Source of the DNA: Archilochus colubris
Lineage: Eukaryota > Chordata > Aves > Apodiformes > Trochilidae
Reading direction: 5' to 3'
Length of the DNA stretch: 64,000 nucleotides
Assembly (NCBI GenBank): GCA_023079485.1
Contig: CM041084.1
Span: forward strand, 33,206,609 to 33,270,608
The stretch's first letter is position 1. Each line of letters starts with the position of its first letter. The position numbers were made by a program, and so were the translations under genes. Shown here piece after piece: positions 1 through 13,400 of the stretch. The notes below the pieces were generated by a model. It worked only from the letters and a program-made list of their open reading frames with translations. It did no database searches and was not told the origin of the DNA.

Positions 1-1894
1 AGCACCCCTGACAAACTGACTTTTACATGACTGAAAAACTGTACATCCAATGAAAAATAGCAGATGGTCATTGTTTTTGTTGTCCCAAACTAACTTCAAC
101 ATTTTCAAATTGTTGTTTCATTTATCCCTAAAACTTGACTTGCAGCTTTTGAACAAGCAAATATTATCAATTTTAAAAATAAACATATAACAAGTATATC
201 GTGGTACTGGTGAAATGAAAGAGTTGAAAACATTAATATTTATAAAGCACTGCATGAATGCAAGTTAAATTAATTCTTCAAGCCAAAAAAAAAAAAAAAA
301 GATATTACCATTTGTATTTCAACAAGTGAAACTTTTCCATCCATTTGACAGAGACAAGACTATAAAAGGTCTCAAATTTCTCCAATAAAAGTGGAAATTA
401 CATCTCAATATTTCGTCAGAGATTAAAAACAGAATTTCAGATGAATTATCTGATACAAAGATGGAAGTGAGGGTGCTGCTTCAAGATCTACAGAAGTAGA
501 GCACTTTAAGACAATTAAATGATTTCCCTGCAGGCAATGTCTTTTCAATCCAAGCTAATGACATCATTTAAGGAGGATGGTCCATTTAACTGAAAGGATC
601 TTTTACAAGGCAGACAGACAGAAGGCAATCCGGGAATGTTTTCAAGGACTTCCCATATTTCAGAATTATAATGGTGAAATGCCTACATCAAAATCTTAAA
701 CTCAAGCATTAATCAACAAAATGAAAGACTAATTTTATAAGAAAAATGAAATAAAACTCATTTTAAGAAGTTTTCCCTTCATTATTTTTTCCTTTAAAAG
801 AACCAATTCTCTCCTAATGGTAATTATGCTGGTTTGGAGTAATGATAATACTCAGGCAGCTCAGTTTTAGGCTGCTGTTTTTAAAGTGAACCCAAATCAC
901 TTCCATCACTTGCAAGTTGAAGAGTAACTTTCATCAACTTTTCCACTAGTTCATCTAAGTTATCTGTGAGCTTTCAGACAGAAAGCATTCTATTATTGCC
1001 TCCAGAATGTACTTTACTACTTTGGGTATGACTACATACCGACTCATTAAATTGCACCACCACTTTTTTCATTAAATTAAAAAGCAATGCCCTCAAATAA
1101 ACCAGTAAGGAAAAACTCAGTTTTAGCATCTGGGTCAGCAGTTTAATGCACTGCTACAGCTCCTGGGGAGGTGTGGTGGGGGTGTTTGGGACCTACATCT
1201 TATATTATGAAAATTATTTTTTATATTGAAAAAATAAGAGTGGAATATGGTATTTTAAAACAGTTAATGGTATGCCATAGTTTTCATATTAAAAAAATAT
1301 TATTAAAGACAATAATATTATTAAGACAGTACAACACCAGAAACACCTCTTGTACTTCAGAAGGCAGCACCAGTTTAAACCCAACCAAAGAAAGTTCTTT
1401 TACCATTTAAAATAACACTCAAAGCCATGGAAGTTGTATACACGTTAAGTTGACATCTGTTAATAAATGATGTGGTTCTGAGGTCAGAAAAAAAAAAGTT
1501 CACCCTATGTCCCTTTACTATCCATTTGAAATTGTCAAAAACTTCAGAAAGCTGGAAAGTGTGAGACATAAGAGAGAGATCTTACCATGTAAGCAGGAGC
1601 TAGAAAAAGTAGAACTAGCTCTGGCTTTTAACCACATTCCTTTTGCAGTCATAGGCAAGTCAGAGCTATTTTGCCACTGATCAGCTCTGTTTTGTAAAGA
1701 GAAGCAGTATTCACTTTTTTCTAGAAACGTTATTGGCTTCACTATGTTAAGTTTTGATTTTGATGGTTTTTTTTTTAAATTAAAATAATGTTTAGAGGGA
1801 AAAACATTTAATTTTCTGGCCTGCTGTACCACTTCACTGATTCTCCCCCACCTCACACACGCACACACACTTTTTCAAAGTATTGTAAGCAGCT

Positions 1895-1934
1895 GGAGGG
1901 AGGAAGGAGGGAGAGAAAAGGGGTGGAGGGAAGG
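1895..1934 (+). repeat. 40-nt pure purine tract
   Basis: From 1895 every base is A or G for 40 nt, with several GG/GGG/GGGG runs. It could form triplex (H-DNA) or a two-to-three tier G-quadruplex. Confidence 0.8.
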
Positions 1935-4900
1935 CTGCAGCAAGTATAAGACTGGGATGTCACATATTACTGATTCATGCCATGCATTTCACTGAACGCT
2001 GCATACTTTCTTCTGATTGCTATAGCATACGTCAGCTTGACAAACTGAGAAAAAGACCACAAAAGGGATCCTTATAGTAAGCAGTAAGATTACTCTGATT
2101 ATCTGAATTAAATTATTTTCTAAGAAAACAATGTTTTATCCTAATTGTGTTGCCATTCCTTCCTCTCCTTTTTAAATATAAAATCAGATCGGGTACAAAT
2201 GCTGTTACCTGACACATATGAATAGCACATTGAAAGTGGTGGTATTTCAGGACATAAATCTGTCTCAAAGCCAAATTTTTCCCTCAGTTTGAACATCCAC
2301 TTTTTCAGTTCTTACTGTCACATAAAAAAACTCCACCCAAAATATCTACAGGAAAAGTAAGCAGTTTTAGTTTAAGGACTTCACTGAGCTCTAGTTACTC
2401 TTCCTCTTCCTCTACATCAAGAGCATGGGTCTCCCGCAGCGGTGAAAAAGTTCCAAAGCAGAAGAATGCTGACTATTAAAGCCTGAACACAGTAACATGG
2501 GAATAATAAGTGGTAATGCACAGAACAGTACTGCTGTGTTCCTAATCATCTGATTTGGCTTAGTTAACAGTTATGTTCTTAGTTGACAGTTTCCTTTCTA
2601 ATAAAAGAGGGAAATATTCTCTGGACTTCAGCTGATATAATAAGATTTAATTCCAATCTCTGCTACACATCTTCTGTACAACCTAGGCTTTCCACCAGTA
2701 TATTTGCATAACTGCTTCACAACTTTTTCTCCCACTTTTTGTTTTTAACCTGATTAGCTTCTCTGAAGTGCAGAGGTATTCAAATTAAGGATGCACATAT
2801 ACAGGAGAAGATTCCAAAACTGTCATGATCTAATGAAAAGAAGATGACCCATGAAAAACAGTAGGTACATTTATTGGCACCTGGCCAATTTTCATAGCAC
2901 CTTTTTTTTTTTCCATTTCTCATTCTAAAAGCTAAATCAACAGCTTTGGTTTGTACTTAAACTGAACTCCTATAAGTAGCCAATGAATATATGACATGCA
3001 CCAAGACAGCACTGAAAAAAATTTTATTATAAAGGTTCTTTTTTATATTGGTTCCCACAAAAGTGTTTGCATATACAACAGATTTCCTCACATAAACTCA
3101 CAGTCCTCCAAAAATAATATACTTTAACAACAAAGTCTTGAAAAATACTTGACCAAATTGTGCTGGAAAACATTACATAAGAGCCAGTGACATGGAAGTA
3201 CTAAAAGGCAAGACTCGGAGATCAATTTCTTCATGTATTATCTGTACCGGTCTGTGGCTTCATATCATTACCAAAGGCCTTTTCTATGCAACACTAGAGG
3301 TATACTGAATAATTAAAATGACTAATCACTTTTCTATTTGTTCTTATTTCATGAACACCATTTTGTTTGACACTGTATGTATTAGCCAATTAAACATACT
3401 GGCAAAAGAAGTTACTTCTCTGTAAGGGAAATGCAACACAAAGATACCATTGTTCAAAATATTACCAGTCACTGGTATATGAATTAGAACAATCTTAGAG
3501 ATGAAGAAACCAACATGAAAAAGCCAGAGATATGAAACTGCATCCAAATCTCAAAGGATCCACAAAGACCTACAGGATGATCACCAGTGTAAGTATCAAA
3601 ACATAGGGACAAATTATAGCCTCAGTGGAAACCAGAATAAGTAGTTATATTGTAGCCACATTCTTGATTATAATGGCTACTTTAAAACAGCATTACTCTG
3701 TTTTAATTGTTAAAAGGTAGTGGGAACCCTAACAAAAACTTAAACCACTCCACTTCCAAGCTACTGATTTTATTTCTCAATTTTAAGGCAATTACCATTG
3801 GTCAGTTTCACAAATATGATTTTTTGGCTTTTAAACATTTTGACACAGTAGATTTGCTTTTTGGACAATATTTTCACCTCTTAGTTTATATTTTTGTGTT
3901 CTTAATTGAAAGGCATTTAAATTTTAAGACCTGAATAGTCACTAACTGCAGATAGAGTAAAGAAATTCTGAGATTCCTAAGATGACACTGATCATAAAGC
4001 TTCCAAATGAAGTCACTTGAATAAAGACTGACCTAGAGATTTAATTAAGATTCAGACACTCAAGGTCCTTTCCAAAACAACAAACAGGTATTGGTATCAA
4101 CATAGTATGGTATGAACCACTGTAACTCATTATTATTCCCCAAAAATGAAAACAATCGAACAAAACCTCTATCAAAATGCCTGTTTCTGAAGGACAAAGG
4201 CAATTAACACAGGGAAAAAAATCCAATGACAATTAATTACAGTGGCAAAGGAATTTAAAGAAGCCATACACATGAAGTTATATTTTCTAAATTAGGGCTT
4301 TAGAGACAACAAGAACTGTAGAATCCTCAGACATGTTCAAACTTACATTTACACCAAGTTGAAAACATTCTGGAAGAACAACAAAGCAGGATTAATTTCC
4401 TTTCTGAACATTTGCATTTTTAAATGTAGAAATCCTTGTAGATTCTGTCTCAGAAAAGGAAAATAAAATTCACTAACATACATATGGTAGTGGCTTAGTT
4501 GTGGCATAGTCTACCCAAAAATAAGTATAGACTTGCTTCCTTCAGTCTTTGCAAATTCTTTGTTCTGCACATCTTAAAACATTCTTTTCTTTCTACCTAT
4601 CTTAAGCTACACAACCAAAAATTATCTGTAATAATATTTTACAGACTTCTTAACATAATCCAAGAAATGCTTATACAGAAAAATGAAAAATAAAATATTC
4701 TATATATGTATTATGATTATGGTCATACACAAATCAGTCACTCAATATCTCAATGACTGTTAATGAAACTGAAAGCCTAATTAGCAAGATGAGGGGAATA
4801 ACCCCAGCATTCTGGCCCACCTCCAATATGAATAATTGCACCTACCTATGCAAAATCCCCCTTGTCATTTCAATTAGGCAAGATATTCCTCATATCCTGC

Positions 4901-5382
4901 ACTTAAATTTCTGGGTATTGTTTATAGTGCTTTTGTAAAACCTACTTCACTCTATCCTGGATATAGCTGCATTTTGATAGTGGTAATGTGCCAGTTCCTA
5001 CATATTTTACTTGCAAAAAGTGCTTGCAAAATGGTATCAAAACCACAAACAAAACAAAAAAACCAACAGTAATTCATTTTGCATATATTACTGAAAATAC
5101 TAAAAAAAAAAAAAATCTGTGGAAAACACATGTAGCACCTTAACAGGTATCAAGGTACATAAAATAAGTCAGCTGGGACTAAGCATCTCTCTTTGGCAAT
5201 TCAGCAGAATAACAAGCAGCCACCTTATCAGACTACCACAATTCTGACTGTCTTGGAAATTAATCCAAAACTAACACCTCTCCCTACTGGCTGTGAAACC
5301 CTACCAGTACATTAAAACCCTTTTCTAAAAGTCTGTACATACACACGTCAAATTTAACAAGGAAGAGAATAAAGTCACTCAC

Positions 5383-5549
5383 CCATCAGCCCATCCAGGG
5401 CCTCCCAAACAACAGCTGCACCCATGTCTGTGCCTTTCTGCTGGCTCAGCAGAATGCACACCTCAGATACTTCTGCCCCAGAAGAGCCATCAACTCCCTC
5501 CTCATAGCTTTCATTTTGTCTCGCATCCACACCCCATCCCCAAAATTTT
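5383..5549 (-). other. Exon-like open stretch, unassigned
   Basis: On the minus strand a 167-nt stretch lies between CTTTTCAG and ATGG|GTGAGT, of higher GC than its surroundings. One frame is open for the whole length (about 55 codons, including VDGSSGAEVSEVCILLSQQK). I do not recognise it. That frame is not the one that continues from SKAP2 exon 4. In the exon 4 frame it would add about 30 codons and then a stop. It may be a cassette or poison exon, an old repeat, or chance. Confidence 0.2.
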
Positions 5550-6539
5550 CTGAAAAGCCTAAATGTGATTATGATTTATTTAAAATTGCTCATCTGAATT
5601 AAAAAAAAAAAATCTGACATGAAAGATTTAAAACTTTGTTAGGTTTAATGTTGATTTAGTGAGACATCTGGGGTTTATTATTGCCTCACCATATCAGAGA
5701 GCTTTCTTCCTGTCCTCTTTTGACTCTTAATTGCCACTGAAATGGCTATTAGTAAGTAAACTCCTGGATGCTTACATTAGCCATGCTAATATGGCCCACA
5801 GTTCCTTTACTGTGCATTCCTACTTTATTTAACTCTCCCAATCCCTTGAGAGAGACAGTTAACAGACAGTAAAATCCACTTCAAAGAGTATTCACCAGTT
5901 TTAGTTATGAAAGCTAAAAATACCTTTTCCGTAGGAAAATATGCAAGCAGGTATCTGCATCAAAAATCCACATTAGCACTTATAAACACTGATAAGCTGT
6001 ACTTATCAGGCAACATTGCAGTAACCAACATCAGCAATTTATTGCTCCACTATGGCAGTATGGAAACTTCCCCAATAAAATATGGGCCAGGAGTGAAAAG
6101 AGCTGTAAAGCCATAAAAAAAAAAAAAAAAAAAGTTTGTTTTTTTCTTGCCCTGGCCTCCTAGGACTGTAAATCTCGGGCAATTTAGGAAAAAGAAAGAC
6201 TTTTTTCAAGGATTACCGGTGTTATAAATACCTTTGTCTTTACTGACTAGACACATTTTCTTCTGTAGACTCACTTCCTGTGGGAAATGCTACATGAAAA
6301 TTTACACAAGCACACACTCGATCAGAATTGCAATTATTGCTGCACTTCAGTTAATATACTGAAAAAACCCACTAAAAATAAAACAGCTCTCGCTTTATCA
6401 TCATCTGCCATAAGAAGAACATCACACTTGCATGGGAGATAGCAATATACATATTGAAATTTATTTCGAAATACAGTAGATAATAATTTCCATTAAGATG
6501 ACCTGCTGGGAAAAAAGCTGCACACATCAATGATAAAGC

Positions 6540-7460
6540 CTAAGTGTGCATCTGTCCCTTAAATACGCATAGCAGTAATAGCTTGGATGTCAGAGATCAA
6601 ATCATGGACAGTGTTGCTGCATACACGACTCGGCATCAGGCAATGCTAAATTAAGAAGCACCTCCGATAAGTTTACAAAAGATAAAGAAAAAATTGGTTG
6701 TAAACTCTTCTGCATTGCAAAGATCTCTTTTGTCTGTCAATCAACAGAAAAGTATTCTTCAACCATCACAAAAGGCAAACCTTTGGAGGCAGTATAGGTC
6801 TGTGTGTTGTGCAAATGTGCAGTTGCTAAGTAGCAAATATGCTTCTCCTCTAATCAAATAGCCCAGCTCAGCAATGCTGCTGGCTTGGGGCAAGAAGCAA
6901 ATTCCACCAGCCACAAACTTAGAAACAGTCTTGAATTATTTGTTGCTGACCGCTGGCTGAACCCTGTCCTGATGAGCACCATCACCATTAGCCACTTCTC
7001 AGTGTATTCCATCAACCAATGGCAATAGCAGCATGCTGCAGCCCGGGCTGCAAGGAATTGATCAAACAGGGTAATGAGACTATTTCTTCATGGAGGTTAT
7101 TTTAAATGAATATAAATATTTTCTTTCTACATAATTTGCCACAAAAGGTCACTGAACTCCCTGCTATTCTAAAGAAAAATGCTGTGATAACTCCTTTATA
7201 TATTTGAGCTAGGATACAGCCAACAAACAATTCGGGGCATTTCTGATGATCGTGTAAATCTTAATGAGGTGGCATCCCAGACAACTGATTAGCAGCAACA
7301 TTTTATCTTCACGTTTAGGTACGAACAAAAAGCGGATTTGATGCTATGTTAGAAAATTATTATATACCTACGCCCTTAAAATCTTCCATGAGCGAATATA
7401 TTCTATGAACCTAAGGACTTAAGATTTCTACTATTAACAATGGATAATGCATATTTAGCT
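6540..7460. promoter_or_regulatory. Candidate conserved non-coding block in SKAP2 intron 4
   Basis: Within AT-rich intron this stretch has balanced composition, isolated CpGs in AT-rich context and no simple sequence. It has a perfect PBX-MEIS/PREP site (CTGTCAATCA, 6734-6743), overlapping palindromes (7028-7052) and homeodomain-type words such as CTGATTAGCAG. No open frame with coding character spans it. SKAP2 introns belong to the HOXA regulatory landscape in amniotes, so an enhancer is a fair guess. Conservation itself could not be tested. Confidence 0.35.
6734..6743 (-). promoter_or_regulatory. PBX-MEIS/PREP site (TGATTGACAG)
   Basis: CTGTCAATCA is, on the minus strand, TGATTGACAG, the exact in vitro consensus of PBX with MEIS/PREP. 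It lies within the candidate conserved block. Confidence 0.5.
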
Positions 7461-10400
7461 ATGCTTGCCAAACTTTGATATTATAGCCCTTTCTGTGCAT
7501 TCTTTCAACTGAACGCATATGTTAAAAATACCCATTTCATATCAGTGTCAAGTTACTGATAAGGAGACCCACGTTCAGACACCCTGTCTGTCGTTGTCAT
7601 CATTAAAAGGTTACTATAAAGAGACACCTTGAAATTTAATTCAAACCAACTGCTACAAAACCCTCACCAAGGCCCTCCTTTATCCTGTGGTAGGATTTTT
7701 TTTTGTCCTATCATTTCCAGTACCAGACAATTTCTTCAGTGCTCAGAAAGCACAATAATATCGATTTAAACAGCCGTTTAATAGTATATAATTAAAAAAG
7801 GCACTACACTTTCTACTCTTAGGAATATAATATAAAGATATTCCAATAACCCAACTAAACACAATTGTTCATGTCTGAGAGTTCACAAGGTTACCTTGAA
7901 CAACTTTCAGAAAATACTTTCAACACAAAAGACAATTTATATTTAAACCCAGGGATGAGTGTAATTCATTCCTTTGAGACACAGCACTTGAAAATGGTGG
8001 CTAGAATAAATTTTTTAAAGTAGAAGAGATTTAAATTATTTTGCCTTGTCCTGATTAATAGGTGCTCACTTACCTAATATCATAAAAGGCTTTGGTGAAT
8101 AAAAAAATATAAATCCAAAAATATTCAAGGCAATTATTTTAAAAGCAGAATAAAAATGCATTTTCTGAAACTCTTATTTTTATTTTGTTGCGATCCTCAG
8201 CTTCTCATGCTTCTTCCCCCTTAATGAATGTTTCTCTGACAAGTAGAGGAAATTTAAAAAAAAATAAATTACAAAAATAGCTTAGATCAAGACAACTAGT
8301 CTAGGCAATTCTCCTTTTCCCTCCCATCTCTATTAAAATACGGTTTTCAGAACATTCTTTCTAACTCTCTATCAACACCATCTTTATATCTTGCATGGCA
8401 GTGAAATGCATCTAAGTTTTGAATACAGAAACTCAGAAGTGTTTGTTCTACTGAGCCACCATTTCTGGATACTTTTTTTTTTTTTTGCTAGTTTAAGAAA
8501 AGTTGTCAGTAAAAATAAAATCATAGTTTTCTGATGCTCTGTTGGCTGGTGATTAAAAAAACAAAAAACAAAAAAACGAAAAACAAGGAAAACAACCAAC
8601 AAAAAAAACCCGTCTTGTTTCATATCTTACACAGACATTATAAATTAATATTTGATACTTTAAAAAGTGAAAGTTCAAAAAAAAATTATACAAGTCTACA
8701 TTAACTTCAAAGTTCTATTAAAAACTGTGAGAAGGCATGATACCAGTGATATTCAGAAAGTACAAAAATTCTGGGAAACTATTTTAAACATGGGTGGACA
8801 AACTCAATCAATAGATAATACAGGAGCTCTTTGAGGAAAAACTTAGGATTTGTCCTAAATGTCTTTAAAAACCAGACAGCAACAGAAAACCAAACCAAAA
8901 CCAAGCAAAATACCTGCACAATATAAGCAGCCCCTTAACATCACCAATAAAAAACAAACTAAAACAAAACCAATATTCACTTGGGGGGGTTGGAGAGGAT
9001 GTGGAAATCGGCACCCCCTAGCAAAAGACATCTCATCAACTAACTAACATTTGACAAAAATCAGTGGAAGCAGCAAAGAAGCCAGTACAGTTCTCAGTGC
9101 CAAGAAGCCAGATGGCACTGCTGGAAAAATTATATCTACAGACTGGCAGCTTGATCCCATGATTATTGCCCAAGGGAGGAGAAAGAGGAAAACAAGAGGT
9201 ATTTCAGTGTGATAGAGTAAATCAATTATCACTAGCTCACTATGGCATTTTCACATTATTTTTACACCACATTCTAAATATCACTCAAATGAATGAGAGC
9301 CCTGGAAGATTCCAGCGATCCGAGACAGAAAAAATGTATGCCATGTACTTAAAAAGCAATACATATTTAAATTCACCTATATCAAGTGTATCACATGGTC
9401 CATATTTCCAAATGAAATTTCCAGATATGTTGTAGCTAACAAGTAAATACGAAGTTTTTATTTTGTGCAGGCTTTGTTTTGGACCTAAGATCCCAAATGT
9501 TACATAGACAATTTTTTTTCTCTCATCTCTGCACTTCTCAGTGTTATGACTCCACTATTTTGTTTTTCAGCTCTTAATGTTTAGTTATTTTACACACACA
9601 AAGCAATCATTTTACTAAAACATTCCAAGAAGATTTGATGAAAAAAGTTTGTGCTAGTCTTTATTTTCCTTTTAAAGTTCAGTACTAAAGCTGGCTTCTG
9701 AAGAAGCTGTTAAAGGGAGAAAAATTAGTCCACTCCTACTTTCCTAAAAGGAAAGCTGTTCTAGAAATCAAAAAGACAACCTTTCCTCCCATCATCCTTT
9801 ATGCATACATATTTAAATTCCTGAACACAAAATGGACAGGATTAAAACAATACATTAGACTCTCCACCTGAAAACAGGCAAGATTTGTTTTAATTGGAAG
9901 TCAATGACAACACTTCCATTAACTTCTTTTCTAGGCAAGTGTAATAAGGCCCATTTCCTGGTTCCATGCTTGTGAAAGAACTATGCATCTGTTACCTACC
10001 AAAAACACTTGGACCACCTTCTCTTTAGTTGTCTCCATCCCACTTTTGTCCTGTAGCAATGCCATGTACACAGCCCAAACACCCTTTTGCCCCCATTCAC
10101 ATCCTTTTTACATTGGTTGTTTCCCTGTACCCCTCTAATGAGGCACAAACGAAGATCTGAGAAGCATATAAATTAACTGAACCTTTGAATATCCATTGCA
10201 AGTTTTTATACGTCATTCATGTCCATATACAGAAATAAATTTAACTGCTGATGAACAAGCAAAAAGATGTTTTATACAAAGACTGGGGTATCTCTGGAAA
10301 GTAACTCTAAGACTGTGATTTACCTTCCATTGAGGAAAGTGTGTTCAGGTGGACAGAATAAATATTCAGAGGGCCAGGAAAATCTTATTTAGACTAGAAG

Positions 10401-13400
10401 AGTTTTTCCTCCGTTTTGGAGTACAAGATCATCCATAATTCTTTGCCCCAAATGGGCCCAAAACTATTTCAGACTACCAGAAGCAGTTAAGACAGGATTT
10501 AGATACTCATGGCACCGTATCTATCGTTGTTATGATAGCACATGGTGAACAGGCTCTGACTATTTGTTAAGAAACTGTAGTAATAATTGTAGGTTGGATA
10601 AAAGATGGGACTCGGCATTTTCAGTCTGCTACTCTGTTCTTGAATTCTGTTGAAAGATAGTTTCCTCTGCAGTTCCTCAGAGATATTTACTTGGGTAGGT
10701 AAACATCAACAAAACTGACAAGGACTACTGACAAATGCCCAAATGAAGTATGGTTCCTGCTGCAAATCTTTATAGAGTGAACATTACCTTTAACATGTTC
10801 CCAAGAAGAGCAATTATGAGCTTGCCCATAGGGGATATCACAAAGTTAATTTACAATCCCTTTTTTTCCTTGCACTTTAAAACCTTTTCATGACAGTTTT
10901 TACTTTTTCATAAAAGTTTAATCTCAAAATTCACCAATATTATTCCACTGCAGCCTCTTTTATTTAAAAGGAAACAAACCCAAATCCACTAAATTAATGC
11001 TTGGATTGCATGACACCTGACAGAAAACAGTCCCTTTTGCTACTTGTTTAAACTCTATAGATACTTTGTACCTCTACAGAAAGTACTAATCAGTTAAAAC
11101 ACAAAAACAGGAATATGGGGAAAATCTTTTTCTGTTCATTAGAGCTGATACACACTATACTGCATGCATTAAATTATTAATTGGCAAAAAAAATCCTAAT
11201 CACCAAATCAGAGAAAGAAAAGTCTACAAACTTAATTTTAATTCTTACATTTATTGCAAAAGTTTTTTTGTTCTGGTTTGGTTTTTTCAGTTGGTTCTTC
11301 TATCCAGGCAGTTTAAGGCCTCATCCTTGACATGGAAAACATGAAGTACCACATAGAGCATTGTTTTACATATTTCTCATCTATCCTAAACCAAACCATT
11401 ATGGTTTTTTTAGAGCTTGGTCTCTCCTGAGATGCTTGAGAATATTGCATAATATATGCTGAAGGAAGACCTATTTTCCTGTCTTATGTGGTAGATAACA
11501 GGAGGGAAAAGCTGCCTCTTGCATAGCCAAGTAGCCACAATCTGTTGGATTGGCTCACCTCAGGAAAAGGTACTAGAAGAGTACCCACTTCAAAGTGCCA
11601 CTGAAGTGGTGTGGAGCAATGCTACCATCCACAACAGTTTCTGGTAGGGAAGGAGTAAAGAGCAGAATAGAAATTGCCTCTTTTGCTTGGCAGGAAGAAC
11701 AAGAAATTACTGAGAAATCAGAAGATAGAAATTCACTCAGCTGAGGAAAGTATTACTACGGTCCTAAATCCATCTTTAACAGCCTCCAAAACACACCTGA
11801 GAAGCTTACCACATGCCAAAGAGACTGAAAGAAAACCTTCCCTCTTCTTTTTTATTCCAGCTGTTAGTGATGCCTGAGAACTGATCTAGAAAAACATTAG
11901 GCCAACAAACAAAATAAAGTAAACAGAAAAATCTATTGCACTTCAGTTTTGTTTTGGTCTTGTTGTTTTGTTTTGGTTTTTTAACCATAATATCATTACG
12001 GATCTTGAATAAAGTTATTATCTAATATGAAAAAGAAATTAGGCAAGCAGATAATTTTTTTTTTATTATTGTGGATATTGTTCTGCCTAGAGGTGGAGCA
12101 TACAGGACTGTTTTGTTATTGCTCAGTCACTGAGGCAATATAGTTGAAATAAAATGAGCAACAAACCATGTCATCTCTCCCATGGGAGAAAGGTAAACGT
12201 TAAAAGAACACAGGGGTTTATTGTTTAATAGGAAGTTTTTCATCATGATAATTAGAAGTTCAAACGTTTTAGTATCATCAATTTGTACACACTGTTAACC
12301 TACATTATGCCAATTTAAACTTCGCTGTTGACTTTAACCAGGCCAAAATTACTCTTAAAATTTCTGCTGCCATCAGAAATTAAGCCCTTCTCTCTAAATG
12401 GTTTAAAACAAAATTAATTAGATTAGCTTTGCATATTTCACATGCACTTTTTTAACTTTTCACTTCTACAAAACATGTCATAGCTGCTGCACTCATTGTT
12501 ATGGATCCTGCAAACAAACAAGCAATCGCTTCAGCTGCTTCTTCTTCTCAGACTCTTTCCAATCTTCAAATATATTCATGACAGAAGGAGAAAAACATGA
12601 AATATACTATAATCATATACATTATGGACAAAAGGGAGTCAAATATCAATGGACATACAAGAGTTTCATGTATGTACCCACTACTACCAAGCACAGTGCA
12701 CCACTGGAACATGATGGCTGAGGAAGACTGGGGTTCACCATGCAACACTTTTAGAAAAGATGACATGATGTTTCTTGGCAGACATCTGCCTCAGGCATTG
12801 ACTTTACTCTCATAGTCACTTCTATCCAACATGGACTTTAGCTTCTTCACAGCCTCTGACAATTTCCAAGTTCACACTTTCTCATTTGTTAAGCAAACAG
12901 ATTTGAATCTGGGAATTTATGCACATAGGGTCCCACATGCACCAACATCCTCATAAACTCAATTTTAAAAACACAGGTCATATTAAAATCATACTAAAGA
13001 GGAACTTTTTACAAGCTGATGGAACAAAATGAAAAGTAGACTATTCTGGGTGACATCTAAACTGTCCATAACTGCCTCCACCTAATTCCCTAGTTATGCA
13101 TCCTTCCTCTGACAGCTTCAGCATACTACACAATAAATTTTAAGCTTCACTCTTCCTGCTTCAGATTGAGCAGCTATTTACAATTTCCTAGAATTCTGAA
13201 TGAAACAATTCTGATTGGTTGTGTTACCTTTTCAACCAGAAGTGTCCCAGAAATGCAGAATCATAATACATTGCAATATACTACTTCTTCTGCCATACAA
13301 CATCTGTTCAGACACAGCAAAAGCCTACTAAGCCATTGATGAAAACCTAATATTATGTACATTTATGAAAAAAACAGAATTGTTATTTTCCAGTCACAAT

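Noticed and set aside
2399..2496. Minus-strand stretch ending in a DVEEEEE-stop frame, with an acceptor-like TGTGTTCAG before it
   Set aside because: The acidic frame has stops before the acceptor, the alternative frame is short and hydrophobic, and neither matches SKAP2 or a neighbour.
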